A stretch of 43,109 bases of DNA from Paracoccus fontiphilus (GCF_017356265.1 NZ_JAFNAW010000030.1:1-43109), one strand, 5' to 3'. Positions 17,214-26,872 are shown, counted from the first letter of the stretch. The notes: generated by a model from the letters alone, not told the origin. Made by a program: numbers and translations.

Positions 17214-19706
17214 ATGCGTCTTCTGTTGTCCACCACGCTGGTCCTGGGACTCGGCCTGTCGCTTGCGGGCTGCAAGACCTCGGCGGAACGGGCCGAGGAA
17301 TATTACCGCTCGGGCCTGGAACTGCTGGAACAGGGCGACGTGGACCGCGCCATCGTCCAGTTCCGCAACGTCTTCGACATCGAGGGCACCCATTACGAGG
17401 CCCGCAAGACCCTGGCCGAGACCTATCGTAACCGGGGCGACGCGGGACAGGCCTACAGCCAGTACCTGCGGCTGGCCGAACAGTATCCCGACGACCTGGC
17501 AGTCCGGGTCGCGCTGGCGCGGCTGGCCTTCGAAGGCCAGCAGCCCGATGAATTCGTCCGCCACGCCACCCGCGCGACCGAGATTGCGCCCCAGGATCCG
17601 GACGTGCAGGTGCTGGATCTGGCCCGCCGCTATCGCGATGCCACCCTGGCCGAGGATAACGGGGAACGCGCGAAGCTGGGCGAGGAAGCGGCCCGCATGG
17701 CCGCCGAACGGGCCGACGACCCGCTGCTGATGGGCATCCTTCTGGACCGGGCGGCCGGTTCCGGCGACATGGAGGAGGCCGACCGGCTGACCGCCCGCCT
17801 TCTGGAACTGCAGCCCGACAACCCGCAGCGCTATATGCAGCGGCTGGCGCTTCTGGCGGAGCGCGAGGACAAGCCCGCCATCGAGGCGCATCTGCGCGCC
17901 ACCATCGCGAAGTTCCCCGAAAACACCCAGGCCAAGGCGGATCTGGTTCGCTTCTACATGAGCGAAGACCAGCCCGACCGCGCCGAGGCCTTTCTGCGCG
18001 AACTGGCCGCCGCGGCCCCGGCGGACGATCCTGCCCCCCGCGCCGACCTTGTCCGCTTTGTCGAGATGCAGCGCGGCGCGCAAGCCGCGCAGGCGGAACT
18101 GGACCGCATCATCGCCGAGGGCGGCGATCCCCTGCTGTTCCGCACGCTGCGCGCCGGCTTCGATTTCCAGGAAGGCAAGCGCGACGAGGCCATTGCCGAG
18201 ATCCGCACGGTCCTGGAAGGCGTGACGGAACCCGGCGACACCTCGCGCGACGTGAAGGTCCAGCTGGCGCGGATGCTTGTGGAAACCGGCGACGAGGCCG
18301 GGGCGCGCGCCCAGGTCGACGAGGTGCTGGCCCAGAACGCCAGCCATCCCGGCGCTCTGAAGCTGAAGGCGGCCTGGCAGATCGGGGAAGACAAGGTGGA
18401 CGATGCCGTCCTGTCCCTGCGCGCCGTCCTGGACCAGTCGCCCGACGACGCCGAGGCGATGAGCCTGATGGCCGATGCCTATGACCGCGCGGGCGAGCCG
18501 GATCTGGCGCGCGACTACCTGTCGCAGGCCGCCGCCGCCTCGAACAACGCGGCGCCCGAGACGCTGCGCCTGGTAGCCCGGCTGGCAAGCGAGGAACGCT
18601 GGCGCCCGGCCGAAGATGCGATCCTGCCCGCCCTGCGCGGGGCGCCCGACAACCTGCAGTTGCTGCAGGCGCTTGGCCAGGTCTACCTGTCCATGCCCGA
18701 CCTGCCGCGGGCCGAGGGGGTCATCACCCGCCTGCGCGAGATCGGCACCGAGGAGGCCGTCGCCACGGCCGAGCGCCTGGATCTGAACCGGCTGGCCTCG
18801 CAGGAAGGCGAGGCCGCGGCCCTTGGCCATCTGGAACAGCAGGCCAATGCGGCGGATGCCGATATCGCCACAAAGCTGAGCCTGATCCGCGCCCAGCTGG
18901 CAACCGGCCAGAATGCCGCCGCCCTGACCCTCGCCGGGGACATGGTCACGGCTGAACCCGGCAGCCGCCCCGCGCGGATGGCCCTGGCTCTGGCGCAGGC
19001 CGCGAATGACAACCTGCCCGGCGCAAAGACGATTTTCCAATCGCTGATCGAGGAACAGCCCAGCGACCTGCCGCCGCACCTTGCGCTGATCCGGCTGGCC
19101 TCGCAGGAAGGCGACATGGACGGCGCGCTTGCCCTGACCGAACAGGCCTTGGCAGCCATCCCCGACGATCCCGACCTGCTGTGGAGCAAGGCCGGCCTGA
19201 TCGAGCGCAAGGGCGATGTCGACGGCGCTATCGCCATCTATGAACAGCTTTACGCGCGCGATTCGTCCTCGGTGATCGTGGCCAACAACCTGGCAAGCCT
19301 GCTGGCGACCTGGAAGTCCGACGATCCCGCCGCCTTGTCGCGCGCCTCGGCGGTCGCGCGCCGGCTGAAGGATACCGACGTGCCCGCCTTCATGGATACC
19401 TATGGCTGGATCCAGCACCTGAACGGCGACAGCGCCGTGGCGCTGCCCTATCTCGAAGGGGCCGCGGCCTCGCTGACAGGCGATCCCGTGGTGCAGCTGC
19501 ACCTGGGCGTGGTGCAGGAGGCCGTGGGCAAGACCGAGGCCGCGAAGGCGCAGCTGCAGAAGGGCTTCGAGATGCTGCCCGAGGGCCAGGAAGGCCGGTC
19601 GATCACCGCCGCGCGCGAGGCGCAGGCCCGGCTGGACAATCCCGCTGCGGCGCAGGGAACGGTTGCGGAAGGCGGAACGGGGGCGCCGGAACAGGCGGCG
19701 AACTGA
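17214..19706 (+). CDS. prsT: PrsT-type TPR lipoprotein of the exosortase/exopolysaccharide system
   Basis: From the ATG at 17214 the protein starts MRLLLSTTLVLGLGLSLAGCK, a classic lipoprotein signal with lipobox LAGC (Cys21). The ATG at 17169 and an upstream in-frame start would put the signal too far inside. About 830 residues made of degenerate tetratricopeptide repeats (for example AEEYYRSGLELLEQGDVDRA, ALTLAGDMVTAEPGSRPARM, AIAIYEQLYARDSSSVIVAN). Length and layout match the PEP-CTERM/XrtA-system TPR lipoprotein family PrsT. It probably sits at the periplasmic membrane surface as a scaffold for export or assembly. It follows the sugar-transferase gene and precedes the export gene in the same direction. 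Confidence 0.85.
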   Translation: MRLLLSTTLVLGLGLSLAGCKTSAERAEEYYRSGLELLEQGDVDRAIVQFRNVFDIEGTHYEARKTLAETYRNRGDAGQAYSQYLRLAEQYPDDLAVRVALARLAFEGQQPDEFVRHATRATEIAPQDPDVQVLDLARRYRDATLAEDNGERAKLGEEAARMAAERADDPLLMGILLDRAAGSGDMEEADRLTARLLELQPDNPQRYMQRLALLAEREDKPAIEAHLRATIAKFPENTQAKADLVRFYMSEDQPDRAEAFLRELAAAAPADDPAPRADLVRFVEMQRGAQAAQAELDRIIAEGGDPLLFRTLRAGFDFQEGKRDEAIAEIRTVLEGVTEPGDTSRDVKVQLARMLVETGDEAGARAQVDEVLAQNASHPGALKLKAAWQIGEDKVDDAVLSLRAVLDQSPDDAEAMSLMADAYDRAGEPDLARDYLSQAAAASNNAAPETLRLVARLASEERWRPAEDAILPALRGAPDNLQLLQALGQVYLSMPDLPRAEGVITRLREIGTEEAVATAERLDLNRLASQEGEAAALGHLEQQANAADADIATKLSLIRAQLATGQNAAALTLAGDMVTAEPGSRPARMALALAQAANDNLPGAKTIFQSLIEEQPSDLPPHLALIRLASQEGDMDGALALTEQALAAIPDDPDLLWSKAGLIERKGDVDGAIAIYEQLYARDSSSVIVANNLASLLATWKSDDPAALSRASAVARRLKDTDVPAFMDTYGWIQHLNGDSAVALPYLEGAAASLTGDPVVQLHLGVVQEAVGKTEAAKAQLQKGFEMLPEGQEGRSITAAREAQARLDNPAAAQGTVAEGGTGAPEQAAN

Positions 19707-19873
19707 CCTTCCACCACGCTTGAACGGCTGCGGCGGGCCTGTGATCCTGTGGTGACAGGGGGCGATTTTTTCTCTCCCTTAACTTCCTGCCCATGTCATT
19801 GTGATAACAACTGATCCCGGACGGAAATTGCCAAAGGGCGTTCCGGCCGGGGAACAGACGAAGGGACTGATCC

Positions 19874-20476
19874 ATGACGATCATGCTGCGTTTCATGCTG
19901 GCCGCCATTCTGGCGCTGCCGCTGGTCTTCGGCCAAACCGCCCTGGCACAGGAATACCGCATCCAGACCGGCGACCGGCTGATGATCGAGGTGCTGGAGG
20001 ATGCCTCGCTCAACCGCACGGTGGCGGTGCTTCCGGGCGGGACCATCAACTTCCCCTATGCGGGCAGCATCCGGGTGGCGGGCCAGTCGCCCACATCGGT
20101 CAGCAACAGCATCAGCCAGTCGCTGGCCGGCGTCCTGGCATCCCCGCCCACCGTCTTCGTGACCGCCATGCCGCTGGACGCGCCGGTGACCGAGGCCGAG
20201 AAGGACGTGGTCAACATCTACATCATGGGCGAGGCGAGCGCCCCCGGCCCCAAGGCGGTGCTGCCCGGCACCACCTTCCTGCAGGCGCTGTCCCAGGCGG
20301 GCGGGCTGACCCCCTTCGCCGCGACAAAGCGCATCCAGCTGCGCCGCGCCGCGATGCCGGGCCAGGTCATCACGGTGAACTATGCCGCGATCATGCGCGG
20401 CTCGGGCATGAACCTCGACCCGGTTCTGGCCGAAGGCGACGTGATCATCGTCCCCGAGCGCGGCCTGTTCGAGTGA
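19874..20476 (+). CDS. Wza/GumB-like polysaccharide export protein
   Basis: 200 residues. A signal peptide (MLRFMLAAILALPLVFGQTALAQ) is followed by the Poly_export domain: EYRIQTGDRLMIEVLEDASL, VLPGGTINFPYAGSIRVAGQ, then a SLBB-like part with VNIYIMGEASAPGPKAV, LQALSQAGGLTPFAATKRI and LAEGDVIIVPERG. It should form or line the periplasmic/outer-membrane export channel. No lipobox Cys is present (ALAQ-EYR looks like signal peptidase I cleavage), unlike classical Wza. The short form is common in exosortase-type loci. The stop overlaps the GTG start of the next gene (GTGA), indicating coupling. Confidence 0.9.
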   Translation: MTIMLRFMLAAILALPLVFGQTALAQEYRIQTGDRLMIEVLEDASLNRTVAVLPGGTINFPYAGSIRVAGQSPTSVSNSISQSLAGVLASPPTVFVTAMPLDAPVTEAEKDVVNIYIMGEASAPGPKAVLPGTTFLQALSQAGGLTPFAATKRIQLRRAAMPGQVITVNYAAIMRGSGMNLDPVLAEGDVIIVPERGLFE

Positions 20477-21819
20477 CAAGGGCGGCAAGGCGCAGGTCGG
20501 GCCGTCCCTTCCGAACGGTTGTCGCGGGCCTGGCGGTCCTGCTGCCGCTGGCGGCGGCCGCGCAGGACGCCGATCCGTCGGCGCCCGGCGTGCAGCTGAC
20601 CGTCGGGCAGCAGCTGGCGGTCGAGGACGGCGACCTGATCGGCATCACGCCGCTGGACCTGTCCATCCGCCGCGCCACTCGCGCCCAGGTGCTGCAGTTC
20701 AACCTGTCCGCGCCCTTCCACCTGAACGACCCCGAGGAGGACAGCACCTTCGCCCTGGGCGATCCGCAGGGCCGGCTGCTGTTCCGCCGGGGCGCCCGCA
20801 ACGCCGCCCTCGAGTTCGAGCTGGGCTATCGCGAGAACGACCTGGACCGCGAGATTCTGTTCGACGACCTCAGCAACGAATTCGTCACCCTGGACGGAGG
20901 CCGCGTGGCGCAGACCGACGCCCGGCTGACCTATGTCTTCGGCAGCCAGTCCAAGCTGGGGGGTGAATTCGGCCTGTCCTGGCTGCAGCGCGACTACAGC
21001 GGCACCACCGATCCCGACCTGGACGACCACGAGACCCGCAGCGGCAACATCGCCGTCTACCTGGAGCCGACGCCCCTGATCCGCGCCCGCATCCTGGCCG
21101 AGGCAAGCCGCACCGATGGCGACGACGGCAACGACAGTCGGTCGAACCGCTATGGCGCGGGCGCCTCGATGCAGGTGGACAAGCTGACCAACCTTGATGT
21201 CGAACTGGCCCGCACCAATATCCGGCGCTTCGACGAGGGCGTCCTCGAAACAGCCGAAGGGCCGTCGCTGCGCCTTGGCCTGACCCGCGCGCGCCCCTTG
21301 GGCGACTGGTCGCTGTCGCTGGGATCCGAGCCCGGAACGGCCGGACGGCGAGAAGACTTCAACATCGGGCGCAACCTGGAACTGCGCCGCTTCGACCTGT
21401 CCGGGCAGGTCGGCGTGACGCGCTTCAGGGACAATTACGATCCGATCTTCCAGATTTCCTATCGCCAAGAATTCAGCCGCGTTTCCCAAGTCCAGGCCTC
21501 GCTCAGCCGCGCCGGGGTCACCGACGACGATGGCGACGAGGCGCTGAACACCGATGTCGCCGCCAGCTACAGCCGGCAGATTTCCGATGTGTCGACCATC
21601 GCCGCCAATATCCGCTATCGCGAAAGCGAGGTGCAGTCGGGCGACAACCAGGACGCGCGATCGGTGTCCTTCGGCCTCGACTACAGCCGCGCCCTGCCGG
21701 GCGACTTTGCCCTGGTCGCGGGCGCCAACATCATCCGCAGCAAGGACGGCGACGGCGAACGCGACGACGAGGATCGCGTCTATCTGGGCGTGAACCGAAG
21801 CTTCAGCTTCCTGCGCTGA
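20473..21819 (+). CDS. Outer-membrane beta-barrel protein of the exopolysaccharide locus
   Basis: Start GTG 20473 overlaps the preceding stop by four bases. 448 residues. A signal peptide (RTVVAGLAVLLPLAAAAQ) is followed by alternating polar/hydrophobic beta strands throughout, with many Asp/Arg-rich turns (for example DYSGTTDPDLDDHETRS), ending in the aromatic C-terminus VYLGVNRSFSFLR expected for Bam-inserted barrels. It fits the PEP-CTERM-system-associated outer-membrane beta-barrel group found beside Wza-like genes. The likely role is passage of the polysaccharide across the outer membrane. The family name is inferred from context and overall pattern, with no single signature motif. Confidence 0.8.
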   Translation: MTRAARRRSGRPFRTVVAGLAVLLPLAAAAQDADPSAPGVQLTVGQQLAVEDGDLIGITPLDLSIRRATRAQVLQFNLSAPFHLNDPEEDSTFALGDPQGRLLFRRGARNAALEFELGYRENDLDREILFDDLSNEFVTLDGGRVAQTDARLTYVFGSQSKLGGEFGLSWLQRDYSGTTDPDLDDHETRSGNIAVYLEPTPLIRARILAEASRTDGDDGNDSRSNRYGAGASMQVDKLTNLDVELARTNIRRFDEGVLETAEGPSLRLGLTRARPLGDWSLSLGSEPGTAGRREDFNIGRNLELRRFDLSGQVGVTRFRDNYDPIFQISYRQEFSRVSQVQASLSRAGVTDDDGDEALNTDVAASYSRQISDVSTIAANIRYRESEVQSGDNQDARSVSFGLDYSRALPGDFALVAGANIIRSKDGDGERDDEDRVYLGVNRSFSFLR

Positions 21820-21824
21820 AGGAC

Positions 21825-21888
21825 GGCAGGCCCGGACCGGACCTGCCTTGGGCATGAAAGGCGCCCGTCGCGCCGCAGCCGCTGCGGC
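21825..21888. terminator. Hairpins between convergent operons
   Basis: GGCAGG (21825-21830) pairs with CCTGCC (21842-21847) with inner CCGG pairing, just after the beta-barrel stop. GCCGCAG (21872-21878) pairs with CTGCGGC (21882-21888), just after the stop of the leftward ligase gene. Neither has a strong T run, so termination strength is uncertain. Confidence 0.45.
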
Positions 21889-21892
21889 GGCC

Positions 21893-24517
21893 TCAGTCGA
21901 AATAGATCCTCCACAACCACCGGCCGGACAGCGCCATGCTGGCCAGGAACAGGCCCATGGTCACCGCCAGCGCAAGGCCGTCCGGCACGCCCAAGCTTGC
22001 CAGAAGATCGCGCCCCGGGATCACCAGGCCGTGGAAGACATAGATCGGCAGGGCCAGCCCGCCGACGACCAGAAGCAGCTTCAGCGGCAATTGCACGGGG
22101 GCCGGCCATGTCCCCCAGGACGACAGCGCCGCAAGCATGATCCCCGTCAGAAGAACCGCAAGCGACAGGTAGAAGATCAGGCCCGGCAACGAGGTGAAGA
22201 AGATGCTGTCGCGGTCGCCGAAGGGATCGATGCCATGGGCCTCGATCAGGGTCAGCGCCATCACCACGCTGCCAAGCCCCCCCGCCACCATCATGATCAG
22301 GGCCGCGCGCCCGGTGTCGCGCTGCTGGGCGAACCAGAGCCCGACCGCCATCCCGGCCGAGGCGATGGCCGTCAGCTTGAAGACGCTGTATCCCGCCACC
22401 AGCATCAGCCGGGGCCATTCCAGCAGCGACTGCATCTGCTGATACGGCAGAAGCGACGGCACCAGTTGCCAGCAGATCCACAAGAGCGGCAATCCCACCA
22501 GAAGCCAGGGCAGCGGTTGCGACAACCGCGCCAAGGCCGGCAGCCACCAGCGCGCCGTGCCCAGCATCAGCGCATAATAGGCCAGCACCCCGTAGAAGCT
22601 GTTGGCGACCGCCAGGCCGTCGATGGTCTGCCCCCGCGCCAGAAGATCTGCCAGCTGGATCGCGCCCAGAACCGCAAGCCCCAGAAGAACCAGCCGGAAC
22701 GACCCGTTCAGCCGACGCAGGACCGAGGCGCGCTTTTCGGCGAAGCCCGGCAGCATGAAGGTGCCGATGCCGATGCCGAAGACGGCGGCAAAGCCCGGCG
22801 TCCCCATCCGGTAGAAGGGGGCAAGGACGGCTTCCGCGGCATCGGCGATCCCGAGGCGGCCGAAGAAGCCGGGACCCCAGTGGGACAGCACCACAGACAA
22901 GGCCACGACGGCCCTGGTCATGGTGACGGCCCAGCTGCGGCGCGTCGCATCGGGCAGATTCGCCGCGTCCCGCGACACGGGCAGGCCGTCCATCAGCGCC
23001 GCCGCCTCACGCAGGCTGCGGCCTTCCAGGGTCGCGCGGATGACCGGCCGGGGCAGGCGCTCGGCTTCCATGACCAAGCCGATCTGGACCGAGCTCAGGG
23101 AATCGCCGCCCAGCTCGTGAAAGCTGGCCTCGGGGATGAAACGCGCCTCGCCCACGACACGGGCCCAGATGCCGGCAAGGCGGGCTTCGTCGGGGGACAG
23201 ATCGACAGCCGCCGGGGGCAAGGAAGCGGGTGCGGGGATGTCGTGCTGCCGCTGCCAGAGTTCCGGCAGCAGGCGGCGCTGCACCTTGCCGGTCCCGGTG
23301 CGCGGCAGGTGGTCGAGATGCAGCAGCTTCAGCGCGGACCCGGCCCCCTGCCTGGACCGGACGCCGCGTCGCGACAGGCTCAGGCGGGCGGCTTCCTCGA
23401 TCAGCCTTTCTTGGTCGCGGGCGGCCTCCTCGATGACCAGAAGCACGGCTTCGCCCCGCGCCGCATCGGGCACCGGGGCAATGGCGAAGTGATCGCCCGC
23501 AAGCGGAACCATCCGGCGGATCTCGGCTTCCAGGCCCTCGGCCCCCAGCTTGATGCCGGCCAGGTTGATCTGGTCGTCCAGCCGCCCGAGGTAGTAAAGC
23601 CGCCCGTCCCGGATCTCGCCCCGGTCGCGGGTTTCCAGCCAGCCCCCGCCATCGGCAAGGGGGCGGATATCGCCCCCTTCGTTCACCTGTCCAAGCGCGA
23701 CGTGATCGCCCCGGATGATGATGGCCCCGTCATCGCCGATCCGCAGCGCGTCGGGATGGGCGGGCAGGCCCACCGATTCCAGCGCGGCCTCGGGCGTGGC
23801 GGCGATGTCGAGAAACGTCGTGCGCGAAGCCTCGGTCAGGCCGTAATGCTGGAGAATTCGGGCCTTGGGGAAAAGCTGGCGCATCGCCAGCTTGTCGGCC
23901 GCTGCCATGTACTGGCTGCCGATCTCGATCCAGCGGACCTTGTCGCCGTGCCGGCCGATCGCCTGGGGCGCGGCCAGAACCTGTCGCCAAAGGCTGGGCA
24001 CCGCCGAGATCGCGTTGATCTGGCCTGCCGCCAGCATGTCGCCGATCTGCAGGGGATCGAAGCGGTCAGGCAGGAAGACCGCGCCACCGGCGGCGGCCAC
24101 GGCCCGTGCCCGCCCCAGACCGAAGGAATAGCTGACGGGAACGCCGATATACTCCCGGATGCCGGCATCGACCCCCATCGCGGCATTCAGCCGCGCCACC
24201 ACGTCCGCAAGGTTGCGATGGCTGAGCAGGATCGCCTTGGCCCGACCCTCGGTTCCCGAGGTGAACACGATCTGGGCAGGCTGGTCGCTGATGCGCGGAA
24301 CATGGGTGAAATGTCCCCAGCCCGTTCCGGACAGGCCGGACGGGGCTGTTTCGACCGGAAGGCCAAGCCTTTCCAGGTCGCCTGGATTGCGGGTGATCGA
24401 AAACAGCCGCCCTTCCTTGAGGCAGGAAAAGACGGCTTCAAGAAAACCCAGATCATTTGCGGCAGGAAGCGACAGAACGGCACGCCCGTGAAGGCTGGCC
24501 GAAGCATGGATATTCAT
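21893..24517 (-). CDS. AMP-forming ligase + acyl carrier protein + membrane acyltransferase fusion
   Basis: From the ATG at 24517 (MNIHASASLHGRAV) the protein has 874 residues; an open frame extends upstream to 24754 but without family-like sequence. Residues 1-420 form an adenylation domain: IVFTSGTEGRAKAILLSH (ATP loop), QHYGLTEAS, YYLGRLDDQINLAGIKLGAE and the catalytic Lys in RTGTGKVQRR (Lys411). Residues about 440-515 are a carrier domain with the phosphopantetheine site ELGGDSLSSVQ (Ser473). Residues about 525-874 form a multi-membrane-segment acyltransferase-3-like domain (TRAVVALSVVLSHWGPGFFG, YRMGTPGFAAVFGIGIG). The order suggests activating an acid, holding it on the carrier and passing it to a glycan at the membrane (inference). 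It is convergent with the export operon and divergent from a GT4 gene. Confidence 0.85.
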   Translation of the reverse strand: MNIHASASLHGRAVLSLPAANDLGFLEAVFSCLKEGRLFSITRNPGDLERLGLPVETAPSGLSGTGWGHFTHVPRISDQPAQIVFTSGTEGRAKAILLSHRNLADVVARLNAAMGVDAGIREYIGVPVSYSFGLGRARAVAAAGGAVFLPDRFDPLQIGDMLAAGQINAISAVPSLWRQVLAAPQAIGRHGDKVRWIEIGSQYMAAADKLAMRQLFPKARILQHYGLTEASRTTFLDIAATPEAALESVGLPAHPDALRIGDDGAIIIRGDHVALGQVNEGGDIRPLADGGGWLETRDRGEIRDGRLYYLGRLDDQINLAGIKLGAEGLEAEIRRMVPLAGDHFAIAPVPDAARGEAVLLVIEEAARDQERLIEEAARLSLSRRGVRSRQGAGSALKLLHLDHLPRTGTGKVQRRLLPELWQRQHDIPAPASLPPAAVDLSPDEARLAGIWARVVGEARFIPEASFHELGGDSLSSVQIGLVMEAERLPRPVIRATLEGRSLREAAALMDGLPVSRDAANLPDATRRSWAVTMTRAVVALSVVLSHWGPGFFGRLGIADAAEAVLAPFYRMGTPGFAAVFGIGIGTFMLPGFAEKRASVLRRLNGSFRLVLLGLAVLGAIQLADLLARGQTIDGLAVANSFYGVLAYYALMLGTARWWLPALARLSQPLPWLLVGLPLLWICWQLVPSLLPYQQMQSLLEWPRLMLVAGYSVFKLTAIASAGMAVGLWFAQQRDTGRAALIMMVAGGLGSVVMALTLIEAHGIDPFGDRDSIFFTSLPGLIFYLSLAVLLTGIMLAALSSWGTWPAPVQLPLKLLLVVGGLALPIYVFHGLVIPGRDLLASLGVPDGLALAVTMGLFLASMALSGRWLWRIYFD

Positions 24518-24693
24518 ATAAGAACCCGGAGAACTAAGAAAAAATACGCTACATTTGCAAATGTAAATCAAGCCACCTACGAACGGCCAGTTAACATTGG
24601 ATAATATTGCGCCTTTTATTGTGTTGACTTGTTCGCGTCTTTTCCGGAAGCCGGCGCCTGCATTCCTGTCCTGAGATTGTGTTTCCCATTCCC

Positions 24694-25911
24694 ATGCCGC
24701 GTCCCGTCCGCATTGCCTATCTGACCGGCGAATATCCGGCCGTTTCGCATACATTCATCCTGCGCGAAGTTCTGGCCCTGCGGCGACTCGGGGTCGAGGT
24801 GACGACCTGCTCGATCCGCCGCACCGGGCCCGAGCATCACCGCGGCCCGGATGAACGGCAGGCGGCGGCGACGACCTTCAACGTGATCGAGACGGCGAAG
24901 AATCCCCGTGCCGGCCTTGACGCGCTGTTCTGGTCGCTAGCGCGGCCCGGCCGCCTGTGGCGCACGATCCGCCTGGCCCTGGCGACCCGGCCGGCCGGCA
25001 TTAAGGCGACGGTCTGGCAGCTCTTCTACCTGCTGGAGGCGATGGTCCTGGCCCGCCACCTGACCCGCCAGGGGGTGGACCGGATCCACAACCACTTCGC
25101 GATGGCCTCGTCCTCGGTGGCGATGCTGGCGTCCGAACTGTCGGGCATCCCCTACGGCTTCACCCTGCACGGCCCGGCGGATTTCTGGGACACCGGGCGC
25201 TGGCGGCTGGACGTCAAGATCGCCCGCGCCGTTCATGTGGCCTGCATCAGCCATTTCGCGCGGTCCCAGGGAATGCTGCATTCCGCCCCCGAACATTGGG
25301 ACAAGCTGCGGATCGTCCATTGCGGCATCGACCCGGACCGCTATGGCCCCCATCCCGGCCACACGCCCGGCCGCGACATCCTGTTCATCGGCCGCCTGGC
25401 CGCCGCCAAAGGCGTGCCGGTGCTGCTGGAAGCCTTTGCCCGCGCCCGCGCCGCCTTTCCCGATGCCCGCCTGACGCTGATCGGCGACGGCCCCGCCCGC
25501 GCGGCGCTGGAAGACCGCTGCCGCCAGCTGGGGCTGGCGGATGCCGTCCGCTTCACCGGCTACCTGAGTCAGGACGAGGTCGCGGCCGAACTGTCGCGGG
25601 CCGACCTGTTCGCCCTGCCCTCCTTTGCCGAGGGCGTTCCGGTCGTGCTGATGGAGGCGATGGCCACCGGCATCCCGGTGCTTGCGACCCGCATCGCCGG
25701 TATCCCCGAACTGGTAGAGGATGGCGTTTCGGGCCGGATCGTGGCGCCGGGCGATGTCGAGGATTTCGCCGGGGCGATGATCGCGCTGCTGGCGGACCCG
25801 GCGGCGGCGCGTGTTCTGGGGGATGCGGGCCGGGCCAGGGTCGCCTCCGATTTCGACATCGACCGCGAGGCCCGAAAGCTGGCGGCCTGCCTCGGCCTTG
25901 CGGCGGACTGA
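24694..25911 (+). CDS. GT4-family glycosyltransferase of the exopolysaccharide locus
   Basis: About 405 residues from ATG 24694 (MPRPVRIAYLTGEYPAVSHT); a GTG at 24679 would add five residues. It has a GT-B fold. The N-terminal half carries GEYPAVSHTFILREVLAL and HNHFAMASSSVAM. The C-terminal half has RDILFIGRLAAAKGVPVLLE, LIGDGPARAALE, and the donor-binding E-x7-E motif in FAEGVPVVLMEAMATGIPVL. It is similar in pattern to WcaL/AmsK-like colanic-acid-type transferases. It should add one sugar of the repeat unit on the cytoplasmic face. The sugar is unknown. Confidence 0.9.
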   Translation: MPRPVRIAYLTGEYPAVSHTFILREVLALRRLGVEVTTCSIRRTGPEHHRGPDERQAAATTFNVIETAKNPRAGLDALFWSLARPGRLWRTIRLALATRPAGIKATVWQLFYLLEAMVLARHLTRQGVDRIHNHFAMASSSVAMLASELSGIPYGFTLHGPADFWDTGRWRLDVKIARAVHVACISHFARSQGMLHSAPEHWDKLRIVHCGIDPDRYGPHPGHTPGRDILFIGRLAAAKGVPVLLEAFARARAAFPDARLTLIGDGPARAALEDRCRQLGLADAVRFTGYLSQDEVAAELSRADLFALPSFAEGVPVVLMEAMATGIPVLATRIAGIPELVEDGVSGRIVAPGDVEDFAGAMIALLADPAAARVLGDAGRARVASDFDIDREARKLAACLGLAAD

Positions 25912-25930
25912 ACGCGCGTTCCGGGCGGGA

Positions 25931-26872
25931 TCAGGCGGCAGGGTTCGGGGGCGACCAGCGGTCGGCGCGCTCGGCCTCGATCTCGGCCACCGCCCTGGCC
26001 TTGCCGACCTTCAACGCGCGGCGCTGATAGGCGCGGACAAAGGCGCGCAGGGCATCGTCGCCATGCTGCCTTTCGCCCCGCAACCAGGCGGCGAAGAAGC
26101 CCTGGATTGTCGCCAGTCCGCCCAGGACATAGGGGGGATGCGCCATGCGGTAGAGGCCGGTGGCGACGAAATACAACGGGTCGGAACCCATGTAATATTG
26201 CCCGAAGCCATGCCGCCTGCGGCCGGTGAAGACGCTTTTCTGCGACGACCCCATCGGACGCAGGTGTTCGAAGCGCAGCGCGTCGTCGTTCCAGCTGACC
26301 GCGATCCAGCCCAGTTGCCGGGCCTTGTGGCAGTCGATCGCGTCCCACATCACCTCGCGCACGAAGCCGCCGATCTGGGCGAAGCATTCGCGGCGATAGA
26401 ACTTGGTCATGCCGACCGACATCTCGTCGCCGCATTTTTCGGAAATCCACCGGCCTGCGGCATTGCGGAACCAGGGCTTGCCCGAGCAGGTGCCGATGCG
26501 GGGATTTTCCTCCATCCGCGTCATCAGGATCTCGAAATAGCGGGGCGGCAGATCCAGGTCGAGATCGAGCTTGCACAGATAGGGATAAGCCCCGGCATCC
26601 ACCTGGTCGAGGCCATGGTAGAACGCCTCGATCACGCCGGGGCCGACGGCGCGATGGCCGCGGTCGGGCTTGGTCACGACCTGGATGAAGGAATGGCGCG
26701 CGACATAATCGGCCAGGATCGCCGGCGTCTCGTCGGTCGAGCCGTCGTCGACGATGATCCATTTCGCCGGCGGCACGCTTTGGGCGATCACGCTGTCCAG
26801 CGTGCGGCGCATGTATTCCGCCTCGTTCCGGCAGGGTGAAACCAGAAGATAGGCGCGGGATGCCGAGGCCAT
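25931..26872 (-). CDS. GT2-family glycosyltransferase of the exopolysaccharide locus
   Basis: 313 residues of GT-A type: YLLVSPCRNEAEYMRRTLDS, IIVDDGSTDET (metal/nucleotide site), then YLCKLDLDLDLPPRYFE in the position of the DxD motif, and WDAIDCHKARQLGWIA in the acceptor half. No membrane segment is seen except a short hydrophobic stretch near the C-terminus (YVLGGLATIQGFFAAWL). It is convergent with the GT4 gene, 19 bases apart. Role: addition of one sugar to the lipid-linked repeat unit; the specificity is not readable. Confidence 0.88.
   Translation of the reverse strand: MASASRAYLLVSPCRNEAEYMRRTLDSVIAQSVPPAKWIIVDDGSTDETPAILADYVARHSFIQVVTKPDRGHRAVGPGVIEAFYHGLDQVDAGAYPYLCKLDLDLDLPPRYFEILMTRMEENPRIGTCSGKPWFRNAAGRWISEKCGDEMSVGMTKFYRRECFAQIGGFVREVMWDAIDCHKARQLGWIAVSWNDDALRFEHLRPMGSSQKSVFTGRRRHGFGQYYMGSDPLYFVATGLYRMAHPPYVLGGLATIQGFFAAWLRGERQHGDDALRAFVRAYQRRALKVGKARAVAEIEAERADRWSPPNPAA

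Noticed and set aside
16380..19502. A 1040-codon open frame on the minus strand over the sugar-transferase and TPR genes
   Set aside because: It is the complement of well-supported genes in a GC-rich region with strong third-position bias. Its translation is low-complexity (Gly/Gln/Arg/Ala-rich) and has no family motifs.
20380..21855. A 491-codon minus-strand frame over the beta-barrel gene
   Set aside because: The plus-strand gene has a signal peptide, a barrel C-terminus and a coupled start. The complement lacks any of these.
21848..24604. A 918-codon open frame on the plus strand over the ligase-acyltransferase gene
   Set aside because: The opposite strand carries clear adenylation, carrier and acyltransferase motifs. 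This frame is Gln/Arg/His/Pro-rich with no recognisable domain.
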